A stretch of DNA of 64,000 bases from Ariolimax columbianus (taxonomy: Eukaryota; Mollusca; Gastropoda; Stylommatophora; Arionidae): positions 121,388,264 through 121,452,263 of the forward strand of contig JAVGWX010000003.1 in NCBI GenBank assembly GCA_036924085.1, in the 5' to 3' direction. Shown here one piece after another: positions 23,701 through 35,700 of the stretch; position 1 is the stretch's first letter, and every line of letters starts with the position of its first letter. A program made the translations under genes and the position numbers. The notes under the pieces were generated by a model, which saw only the letters and a program-made list of their open reading frames with translations, searched no databases and was not told the DNA's origin.

Positions 23701-26700
23701 CTCTTTGATGATCATGTCGATCCAGCTCTTTGACGATCACAGCGATTCAACTCTTTGACAATCACAGCGATTCAACTCTTTGACAATCACAGCGATTTCA
23801 ACTCTTTGACGATCCAGCACTTTGACAATCATAGCGATTCAACTCTTTGACGATCACGTCGATTAAGGTCTTTGACGATCACAGCGATTCAGCACTTTGA
23901 CGATCACGTCGATTCAGCTCTTTGACGATCACAGCGATTCAGCTCTTTAACGATTACGTCGATACCATTCTTCAACGATCACTTCCAGCCACCGACAACG
24001 AGGAGAACAGGACCACGGACGATCACCTGGATTTAAGAACAAACACGACTCATCTATTCTTTGGCAATCCACAAACGGTTCGTCAATCAAGTTTTAGTTC
24101 GTTAATCAAGTTTTAGTTCGTCAATCAAGTTGTAGTTCGTTAATCAAGTTTCTTTTGGTTTAGTTTAGCTATAGTTTAGTTCATAATTACTTACAGACAG
24201 ACAGGTTTTGTTTTGAGTGAAGATTGGGGAGCCATTTGTGAACGAGTAGTAATCGTTTCATTGTATTATGTTTTATTTCAATTAGTGTCAAAGTTAATTT
24301 GTTGGAGTCGGGTGAAGTGAGAATATAGTTATTGTAGACCCCTTTAACCGTCTGCTACGTTATGTCGGCAAGCTACCACTGCTACAATTTCCCCTAGTAA
24401 CTAGCTAGTATCCACTTTAATGTAATTCTTAAAACAACCAATTATATTTTTACTGTTTCTTCAGTGTCAGCATCCACTAGAAAATATAATTTTCTTTCTG
24501 CCAGCATCTATTAAAGAGAAGGGTTGTCCATTTTAAAGATAAGCATTTGCCTTTTACTTTTTGATTCTATAGGAAACTAGGACAGTAACAGTCATTCTAC
24601 GCTGATTTTATAGGAACATTGGTCTGCTACATACATTCTACAATGATTCTATAGGAAAGTAGGACTTTGTTTTTGTTATCCCATAGCTGCTGAGCATGCC
24701 TGCACTTGGTAGCCCAATACTATTCTAATATAGAAACAGGTCTTCCTCAGTTGTGTCACTTCTCCGTACAGTGTGTTGGTAATTGTCGGAAATGTTTGTA
24801 AAAATCTTTTCCTCATGTCCGCAAGCGCCTTGCACTCAATGAGTAGATGTCGAACTGTTTCATCAGGATGAGAGCAATGTCTGCACAAGGGCAGGTGCTG
24901 GGGATTGATGCGGTTCAAGTGGCTATTGACTCCAGTATGTCCTGTTCGGAACTGAAATATGAGACTTTGATCACGTCTATGTAGTTTATTTATGTCATCA
25001 TTACTTTTTGGCTGTGACATTTTGCTAAATACACAGCGACCTGTTGTTCCCATTTTCCCCCTGTAGGGCTGTAACAGTCATTCTAAATTGATTCTATTCT
25101 CAACATCCTTTTCAAAATGAATGCAGAAGAAGAAGAAAAAGACTGATTCCATAGGAACACAGTAAACAGTCACCTTCCACTAATTTCATAGAAACAGGCT
25201 GAAACAGTCACTTTCCACTGATTTCATAGAAACATAATACTGAAAGAGTCACTTTCCACTGATTCCATAGGAACATGAAGACTGAAACAGTCACTTTCCA
25301 CTGACTCCATAAAATCGATTTATTCAAACATGTTTTCCATGTCCTTTTGCTCCAGTTATAGAAATTTTATAATTTTATGATATGCTAGGAAAGTGATAAT
25401 TGTCCCATTCTTGTCATTGCAGGTACCCCTTGACTGTTGAACAGACATTGCTTAAATCATTTGGGGGTGTGGGGGTGGGGGGTGGGGTTTCCGTCTCTAA
25501 GCATTGTAATCTCAAATCTTACCTTTGAATTCACAAGCTTCAGCAAAGTCACTGACGTGTTTCTTCACTGCTGTTAGCAGAAGGCTGTACTTCTCTCTGT
25601 TCTGAAAGTATCCCAGTGACCGATGGTTAACCATGACAATATGTTCATCTAACTAACCATTTATTGTCTCTTATTTTCCCACATGTCACATTTCTGATAT
25701 TACAAATTGTTTATATGAGAATGGAGACGGAAGCAGTGACCTCGGCACTTAAATGGATATCTGAGACTTCTATAACAAAGGATGTCATTGTGACAGACGC
25801 GCAAACTGTTCTTTAGAAAGTAAAGAAGGGATGGATAAGGTACGAGTGGATAGCTGCTGTTGAGGCCTCAAACCTCTAGGCGTTGACATGGATCTACTGT
25901 CCTGCTCATGGCGGGGTTCAGGGCAATGAAAGAGCTGACATCTTGGCTTCACAAGTTCCCATCATGGGCAAATTGGTGATGGATAGAAGTGACATTTTGA
26001 AATCAATCAATGACCGCATACTGTATAAGGACACCGCAATAGATGAAGCAGCAATCCACAGACTGCAAAGTTTCGACATTAAACGAGGTTCGAGCGGAGT
26101 GGGGTGCATGAGAGGATGGCGCAGGAGAGTGTACAACCAGCGAGCTACAGGGACCATCAGCATCCATACCTTACGCCATTTGATTGGAGAAACTGAGCAC
26201 CTATGGGTATGCCCGGAGTGCAGTGACGTCGATTCTTAGAAACAGAAACAAATTGTTTATATTTGCTGAACAAAAATGAAAAAAGGAAAGACAAATATAT
26301 GACACAGTCTCTCGCGCATGCGCGTGCATCTACACACGCACACCAACCCACTCCCTCAAAAATTGATACACTTATAGGTTTGTAGAACTCTGGCTTTGTC
26401 CCTTCCTGATTACCTGGATTTCTTGTGCTCTTTCTCAAAGGAAAGTAGTTCTGAGGTGAGGTCGCTCGGTGTCAGAACCAAAAACAATAAGCCCATGCCT
26501 TTGTCTCCAGTGCTGTTCAATGTGTACTCGATTGGGATTTCTGGTGAGCAGATAATTACGGACAATGTCTTACGCAGACGATGTCCTTGGATACTGTCAA
26601 GGGAGTCGGCGAGAGCAGATCGCAGGGGAGCTAAAAGCAGAGCTCAACCGCATTGGCGAATGGTGTAGAGAATCTGGGGCATTGACTAATCTGACAAAGT

Positions 26701-29700
26701 CTGTAGTGACATGGTTCTCTCTGAACAATAATTTCGTCCACACATCATAACCACCGTTATGCTTACCTGGGTCACAAGTAGAAAGATCTTACACATTGAA
26801 ATATTTGGGAGTCCTTTTTGACAGAAGTTTGTGGTTAAAGGAACATGTCGATCACATCATTATCCGAGCGCGTAAAGGTCTGCCAGCGATGAGGCTGATG
26901 GCTATGGTTCACTGCAAACAAAGACTTATTTCAGAGGTTGGTCCTTTCTGTAATAGACTATACTCTGGCAATTATCACGCTCAGCATGGCGCAGCTGGAA
27001 AGACTGGAAAGGATTCAGAATGAGGCAATGAGAATTATTTTCAGTTGTACAAGAGCCACGGCCATAACTGCCATGAGATTTCTGTTAGACTTGCCAACTG
27101 TGGGGTTAAGGCGACAGATGTGTCAGGCTTGAGCTTACCTCCACATCAGCACGAATGAAGAGCATCCATTGCATGAGGGGTTACGGAAGACCAATCGCTC
27201 AAGACTTGTAAGCAGACAATCATGGATGGGTCAGGCTGAGGCTGTTGTGCAAAGGGTGTGTGCGTTGGGAGATGTAACGCATGGCGAAGAATGGATGAGA
27301 TTACCTGATAATTTCATGCAGACTTTCAGTGTGATTGTCCTACTTGACAGAGCATATATTCAGCTGAATCTGGTTTATGTAGTTTTGGATCAGTGAAAAT
27401 TCCACGGATGATGATGTCATTATCTACACATATGGATTCGTCATCCATGGATTGAGAAGCGCATGGGCCTTCATGACTCAGAGGGGTGGGAAAATGACCA
27501 AGGAGGAGTCTGGGGCTTTTACAGTGACTACAAGCAGTCTGACCATGAAGATCATAACTGTTATGAAGGTGACGGTCTGCCTTGAAAAAATGAGTGCCAG
27601 ACATGTGTGCATCCTCAGTGATTCAATTAGGCTAAGGAAGGTGGAATCAGGTTACCCCTGCTGCCAGTGGTTGGAGTCGATAGTCAAGGTTGCAGAGAGT
27701 CACCTTCATACTCGTTCCGGGACATGCAGGTGTTGAAGGGAGCAAGAGAGCTTATAAGTTGGCGAGTACAGCTATAGTGAAAGGCGGGAAATTAATGGAC
27801 CAAGCCGATATCCTAAACGCTGTTAGAGAAATTGGCTGAAAGGAACACCACAAGGGGATCCAAAGATGTCTGATTAACCAGCACAGGACCAGAACTGTCA
27901 TTTATTACATACTGACAGACATACTGAGGATGAAATCTGAGCGCATATGGACTTATCCTGAGTGCGATGAAGATGATCCGACGACTAACTTACACTTATC
28001 CTACCGCTTTATCGGTACAAGCACAGGCCCATTTAGTTTCTTTTGTGTTCATCAGTTGTATGGGTACGTACCCATGAGCACACTTTACAGAAATTCAATA
28101 GATCCCGCATTATGATGTAGGCTAAACCATGCGAACACCATATTGCAGTTGCTGCACTGTTTTTCGTTACTCGTATGTCAGTTGGAATCATCTCCCTCAG
28201 TCCCCGCACAGATGCTTCTGTTGCAATCTAAACAGGATGACCAGGTCAGGCTTCTTCAGCAATTTGTTCTTGAGAAAATTTATTGACCCAGTTATGCACT
28301 ACTTTAAGCGACAAACACTTCGTCACATCAACAGGAAGCATTCCTTATGTGTATCCATTGCAGAAAGTCCTTTCCCCCTCCCTCAATGGGATTATTGGCA
28401 GGCCTTTGTGTACAACAGAGATATGAATAAGCCAACTGCCACACTGAAGAAATCTTGTAAGAAGTAACTAACCACATCCGTAATACCGCCATTAGGAGTC
28501 AAACCTACATCAATAACGTCGTAGATATGGCGCTGATAAGAAGATATATGTGGGCAGGCCACGTGGTACGCATGTTTGACAATAGATGGACACGTAAAGT
28601 GACGTCATGGTAGCCCTACACCTTTAATTGTCGCCCCAGACATCCACTAATGAGATGGAGAGATGGCCTGCGACAAGATCTTGGTCCGGCATGGTACTTA
28701 ATGGCAAAGGACAGAGATGAGTTTAGACGGCATATGGCTACTGGCATAGGGCACATAATGTGCCTGAGTGAACACCAGGATTATAGTATTACAGTAAGTA
28801 ACTAATAGTGCAGTCTAACCTTTCTTCAGGTAGAAGGTTCTCAAGCTTATGTCATTGCACACTAAGCCATAGACACATACCAAAAGCTTGGTAGGTGTGG
28901 AGTAACAGACAGCCAGTCAGAAAGAAATAGAGAGAGAAGCAGGTAGACATAGAAACAGACAAACAGAAGGATGGAGGGACCAACAGATAGACACGTAGAT
29001 AAAAGTACAGACAAGCAGTACTCACTTTTATTGTACTCACATTTTGTTTGTTACATTTTGAGAAAGACAAGAAGTCAGTAGTACTTAACTTACTGAAACA
29101 GATGGGTCCACCATTGCTATGCACCAAGCTTTAACTTCACTGGTGCAAGCCCTCATTGTCTCAGTGCGTCCATGGAAGAACTGTTTGATTGGAGCTGTCT
29201 CATACGTAGGAGCCATTCTGCAGCCATTCAATATACACAATATAAGAGACACATTTTTCTGGCAGTTACTAAAACATAACAAAGAATACAGCTGGAAGTT
29301 GAAAAAGAAGGTAGGGATGGATAGGATATACCTTCAAGAAGAAACTTAACAGTAAAACCAGATATGTGCTTGATGTCAAGTGTTGTCTCTACATCAAAGC
29401 TTGATTGCAACGGACCTACAACATATTGTCATTCCAATACATGGTACATTCCAATACATGGTACATTCCAATACATGGTGCATTCCAATACATGGTACAT
29501 TCCAATACATGGTACATTCCAATACATGGTGCATTCCAATACATGGTACATTCCAATACATGGTACATTCCAATACATGGTACATTCCAATACATGGTAC
29601 ATTCCAATACATGGTACATTCCAATACATGGTACATTCCAATACATGGTACATTCCAATACATGGTACATTCCAATACATGGTACATTCCAATACACGGT

Positions 29701-32700
29701 ACATTCCAATACATGGTACATTCCAATATACTGTTATTTGTCCATCTCTTGATGCTGCTCTCCCACTTATAGCACTGTCTTTCCCCTGCCCACCTGCCTC
29801 CAACCTTTCCATCAAGTATTGTTTTCAGCAGAGAATCATGTTTCTTTGAATGTCCAAAATATTTAATTTGTATGTCTTTTACTATTTCCATTTCAATTCC
29901 ATCAGGACTTCTTGATTTGTTTACTTTATTTTCCATGAAATACAATCCATTCTTCTGTATAACCACATTTCAAAGGCATCTTTTGTCCTCCATATATATA
30001 TATAACTGATGACTCATTCTTAGTTTATTAGTTATTTGTCTGGATGACAATATATTTCTCATGTTGTTTAATGTTTTTTTGGTCATTCCTATTCTCTTAT
30101 TCACTTTCCTTATACCTCAATTATCCACTACTGCTTTAGATGCATAGCTACTGCATAGTTTTGTGTCATCAGCAAATTTTTAAATCATGGATCCCATATC
30201 AATGTCCAAATCATTTATATATGTCAAGAACAAAATTGGTCCCAAAACTGAGCCTTGTGGCACTCCACACCACTCAGGCCTTATATATCACTATAACCAG
30301 TATTTTCACTCTCCTCAAAGGACCCGGACTTTTATTCTTTATTCTAATGTTTGTTTTGTCATATTCGTGTGGTACTTTCACAAAATGGTGACAATGTGCA
30401 AAATATTTTCAGGATTTGAAGATTGAAATTTTCTTTCTCATTTGTAACAATTGTATTGAATAGATTTAAATCTTTATTCTATTTTTATTTTGTTCTTTTT
30501 TGGATGTCATGTCTGTGTTTTTTTTACAAATTGTAACTGCAATAAAATATTATTCTCTATTTCTAATACTTCCTATTGTGTTGTTCAGTTTTCCTTTGCC
30601 TTGAATTTTGTTTAATTGCTGTATTACCCAATACTATAAAAACCGTGATAAACTGCACCAGCTGTAGCCCCAACAAGTAGGCTAGGTGTACATTTTCTGA
30701 GTAAACCCACTGTACCTCTGTATGGTAAAAGAAAAAAATTAGGCCAAAAGTAGTCAAGATCGTGTACAAAACATCTTGGTAAGGTAGGTGAAAGTGTTGA
30801 GCTCAGCCACTCACATCTTGGTAAGGTAGGTGAAAGTGTTGAGATCAGCCACCCACATCTTGGTAAGGTAGGTGAAAGTGTTGAGCTCAGCCACTCACAT
30901 CTAGGTAAGGTAGGTGAAAGTGTTGAGATCAGCCACCCACAAAACATCTTGGTAAGGTAGGTGAAAGTGTTGAGTTCAGCCACCCACATCTTGGTAAGGT
31001 AGGTGAAAGTGTTGAGCTCAACCACCCACAAAACATCTTGGTAAGGTAGGTGAAAGTGCTGAGATCAGCCACCCACAAAACATCTTGGTAAGGTAGGTGA
31101 AAGTGCTGAGCTCAGCCACACACAAAACATCTTGGTAAGGTAGGTGAAAGTGCTGAGATCAGCCACCCACAAACATCTTGGTAAGGTAGGTGAAAGTGCT
31201 GAGATCAGCCACCCACAAAACATCTTGGTAAGGTAGGTGAAAGTGCTGAGATCAGCCACCCACAAAACATCTTGGTAAGGTAGGTGAAAGTGCTGAGCTC
31301 AGCCACACACAAAACATCTTGGTAAGGTAGGTGAAAGTGCTGAGATCAGCCACACACAAAACATCTTGGTAAGGTAGGTGAAAGTGCTGAGATCAGCCAC
31401 CCACAAACATCTTGGTAAGGTAGGTGAAAGTGCTGAGATCAGCCACCCACAAAACATCTTGGTAAGGTAGGTGAAAGTGCTGAGATCAGCCACCCACAAA
31501 ACATCTTGGTAAGGTAGGTGAAAGTGCTGAGCTCAGCCACACACAAAACATCTTGGTAAGGTAGGTGAAAGTGTTGAGCTCAGCCACTCACATCTTGATA
31601 AGGTAGGTGAAAGTGCTGAGATCAGCCACCCACAAAACATCTTGGTAAGGTAGGTGAAAGTGTTAAGATCAGCCACCCACAAAACATCTTGGTAAGGTAG
31701 GTGAAAGTGCTGAGATCAGCCACCCACAAAACATCTTGGTAAGGTAGGTGAAAGTGCTGAGCTCAGCCACCCACAAAACATCTTGGTAAGGTAGGTGAAA
31801 GTGCTGAGATCAGCCACCCACAAAACATCTTGGTAAGGTAGGTGAAAGTGCTGAGATCAGCCACCCACAAAACATCTTGGTAAGGTAAGTGAAAGTGCTG
31901 AGATCAGCCACCCACAAAACATCTTGGTAAGGTAGGTGAAAGTGCTGAGATCAGCCACCCACAAAACATCTTGGTAAGGTAGGTGAAAGTGCTGAGATCA
32001 GCCACCCACAAAACATCTTGGTAAAGTAGGTGAAAGTGCTGAGATCAGCCACCCACAAAACATCTTGGTAAGGTAGGTGAAAGTGTTGAGCTCAGCCACC
32101 CACAAAACATCTTGGTAAAGTAGGTGAAAGTGCTGAGATCAGCCACCCACAAAACATCTTGGTAAAGTAGGTGAAAGTGCTGAGATCAGCCACCCACAAA
32201 ACATCTTGGTAAGGTAGGTGAAAGTGCTGAGCTCAGCCACCCACAAAAAATCTTGGTAAGGTAGGTGAAAGTGCTGAGATCAGCCACCCACAAAACATCT
32301 TGGTAAGGTAGGTGAAAGTGCTGAGCTCAGCCACCCACAAAAAATCTTGGTAAGGTAGGTGAAAGTGTTGAGCTCAGCCACTCACATCTTGGTAAGGTAG
32401 GTGAAAGTGCTGAGCTCAGCCACCCACAAAACATCTTGGTAAGGTAGGTGAAAGTGCTGAGCTCAGCCACCCACAAAAAATCTTGGTAAGTTAGGTGAAA
32501 GTGCTGAGCTCAGCCACCCACAAAACATCTTGGTAAGGTAGGTGAAAGTGCTGAGCTCAGCCACACACAAAACATCTTGGTAAGGTAGGTGAAAGTGTTG
32601 AGCTCAGCCACTCACAAAACATCTTGGTAAGGTAGGTGAAAGTGCTGAGCTCAGCCACACACAAAACATCTTGGTAAGGTAGGTGAAAGTGCTGAGCTCA

Positions 32701-35700
32701 GCCACCCACAAAACATCTTGGTAAGGTAGGTCAAAGTGCTGAGACCTTATTTTTATTCTTTATTCTCAAAATTTTGCATTTAAAAATTGGGATGCAACCT
32801 TGACACTGAGAAATACAGCAATTAAAATATGCATCTGCCATATAGTCGGCCAAAAATGAATAAGGTTAAAATACACACCTGCTATGTACTAGGCAAAGAA
32901 CAAGAACAGATAAGGTTAAAATACCCACTTGTTGTACAATGTATAGTAGGCCAACTGCATTGCCAGCTGGCAGTATGCATCAGGGTGTATCTTTATCTGC
33001 TTGCAATAATTCTTGCCATGCTTTGCATATTCCAGAACTTCAGCCGTGGCACACTGACTCTGAAATGTGAAACTCAATGTAATGGCAAGATAGTGAGGTT
33101 GTAATTTCGTTTGAGGGAGAGATCAGCTTTATTTGGAGCATTGTATAAATTTCAGAGCTGCAAATTTGCTGCCAATGGGTGCGGCACATTGAGCTGCCAG
33201 ACTATGGTTGGTACGCATCTATAGGCAGCAAATTTGCCGCTCTGGGTAGCCTTCCTGATGACCCTAAATCTGCCTTGCCCATGGTCATCCATGAAGCTGC
33301 CAATACAGTTTTGGGTCACAAAAGAACATTCGGAAACCTTGGCTGACAGTGTCCACCCAAGCAATCCTAGAGGAAAAGAGTTCAGCGAAGGCCAAGGGTG
33401 ACCACCCGGAACTGGCGACACCTATAAAACAAATTCCAAGCTGCCGCCAAGAGGAACCTTGAGTGCCATTACAATTCCATAGCCGACAGCACCAAGGAAG
33501 GTCTAGTACACAACGACATGAGAGCGACATACCGCGCAATAAATGCTCTTAGCTCCGATTCCTCCCAACGCCCCTCGGCCCCCTAATACCTGAATAGGTC
33601 TGATGGATCTCCCTGCACCTCAGGAGAGGAAATAGCTAGCAGGTGGACCGAACATTACAGAGCAGCCTTGAATCACCCTCCTGCCACTCCTTCATCAGAT
33701 CTACTCCGTGAGTCTCTCACAACAACTCCTGATGCTCACACCAGCCCTGACACCACTACCATTGCTGAGGTTAAGGCAGCAATAGAAAAACTGAAAGACG
33801 ACAGAGCCGCTGGTCCGACAATATTCCCCCTGAGCTTTTAAAGTATGCCTTGGACCCAATGACCACCACCCTGGACCCGATGACCACCACCCTGGACCCG
33901 ATGACCCCCACCCTGGACCCGATGACCCCCACCCTGGACCCGATGACCACCATCCTGGACCCGATGACCACCACCCTGGACCTGATGACCCCCACCCTGG
34001 ACCCGATGACCACCACCCTGGATTCGATGACCACCACCCTGGACCTGATGACCCCCACCCTGGACCCGATGACCACCATCCTGGACCCGATGACCCCCAC
34101 TCTGGACCCGATGACCACCATCCTGCACCAACTCTTCGCAGCAGTGTGGAACACTGGCCAAGCGTCCGCAGCACGGCCTGAATATAATTTCCTTGTACAA
34201 GGGAAAAGGCTCCCGTCTGGAATGCGACAATTACAGGTCTATTACCCTACTGTCCATTCCCGGCAAGATCCTCACACATGTACTCCTCTCCAGACTACAG
34301 TCCCAATTAATGAGGCATCGTCGCCCCCAACCGTCAAGGTTCACAGCTTCTCGCTCCACCACCGTCGCCCCCAACCGTCAGGGTTCACAGCTTCTCGCTC
34401 CACCATCGTCGCCCCCAACCGTCAGGGTTCACAGCTTCTCGCTCCACCATCGTCGCCCCCAACCGTCAGGGTTCACAGCTTCTCGCTCCACCATCGTCGC
34501 CCCCAACCGTCAGGGTTCACAGCTTCTCGCTCCACCATCGTCGCCCCCAACCGTCAGGGTTCACAGCTTCTCGCTCCACCATCGTCGCCCCCAACCGTCA
34601 GGGTTCACAGCTTCTCGCTCCACCATCGTCGCCCCCAACCGTCAGGGTTCACAGCTTCTCGCTCCACCACCGTCGCCCCCAACCGTCAAGGTTCACAGCT
34701 TCTCGCTCCACCATTGACGCCATTCTCGCCATGCGCCTCCTCACAGAACTGCACCGCAAATTTAACCGCCCTTTCCACATCGCCTATGTTGACCTACGGG
34801 CTGCCTTCGATTCCGTGGACAGACAGAAGGCCCTATATGCGAAAGGCCCTATATGCGTAGATATCCCTGCTGAGCCTAATTAAGGAGCTTCACAGTCCCA
34901 CCAGCGCCAAAATTCGGCTCGGGCGGGATTACACAGAGGAGTTCTCTACATCATGTGGTGTCTGACTGGGGTGCCTCCTCGCCCCCGCACTTTTATGCTG
35001 CGCCATGAACTGGATCCTCACAAAGTCTTCTGCACACAACCCAGGGATCCTCATCGGCAACTCCTGAGTAACCGATCTCGTTTACGCTGATGATGTCATA
35101 ATACCAGGATACGATTCTCAGGCCCTAGTAGGCCCCCTAGAAGCACTGAATCGATCAGCTACCCACCTAGGATTGCACATTTCCTAGATGTAGACGAAAA
35201 TCCCAAACCTCAGCAGGGGCCACTCTACGCTGAGCATCACCATGAACGACAATCCTCAGACAGTCCTATGACATACGCAGCAGCCACAATATCACTCATA
35301 GGATGGGCTTAGCAGCTTCATCTATGCACTCGCTCCGCAGAGTCTGGTCCCAACAAAGGCTCTCCCTGGAGACCAGGCTTCGTATCTACTCCTCCTGCAT
35401 TGTCCCCCTTCTCCTGTACAGCTCCGAGTCCTGGACACTACTACAGCAGGACCGGCAGCGTCTTGAGGCCTTCCACCTGTGCAACTAGAGATGCATCCTC
35501 AGGATTGTCTGGCATGACATGGTTTCCAACAGTGAAGTGGTTCGGCATACTCAGCTTACAGGCATTGTCATAATGATTGATCACTGTCCTCTCTACCTCT
35601 TTGGAAACGTTGCTCGCCTTTCCAGGAAGTCCCAGCCCACAAGATGCTCTGACAGGCTGTGGGGGCGAGTTACAGGAAGAAGCCGTGCTCATCCTAGAGA

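Noticed and set aside
23498..23965. CRISPR-like regularly spaced repeats
   Set aside because: The 25-bp units are contiguous with no unique spacers, and the window is eukaryotic; it is an ordinary minisatellite.
23050..24400. A possible solo LTR of a gypsy-type element
   Set aside because: I could not find paired ends, a target duplication, a primer-binding site or any gag-pol remnant, so only a remark is kept under the intron entry.
29364..29966. Six overlapping open frames on both strands made of [21 protein letters not shown] or [19 protein letters not shown] repeats
   Set aside because: They come from an 18-bp stop-free minisatellite; open frames in several phases of both strands are expected and no start, domain or splice context supports a gene.
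30624..31499. Open frames rich in STFTYLTKM and [15 protein letters not shown]
   Set aside because: They are translations of the 47-bp minisatellite and end wherever unit length changes the frame.
33850..34860. A 336-codon open frame with repeated LDPMTTT and [15 protein letters not shown] segments, resembling a repeat protein
   Set aside because: It is two tandem repeats inside a dead LINE; the second has a 44-bp unit and so passes through all three frames. The flanking frame with LINE motifs is the real origin.
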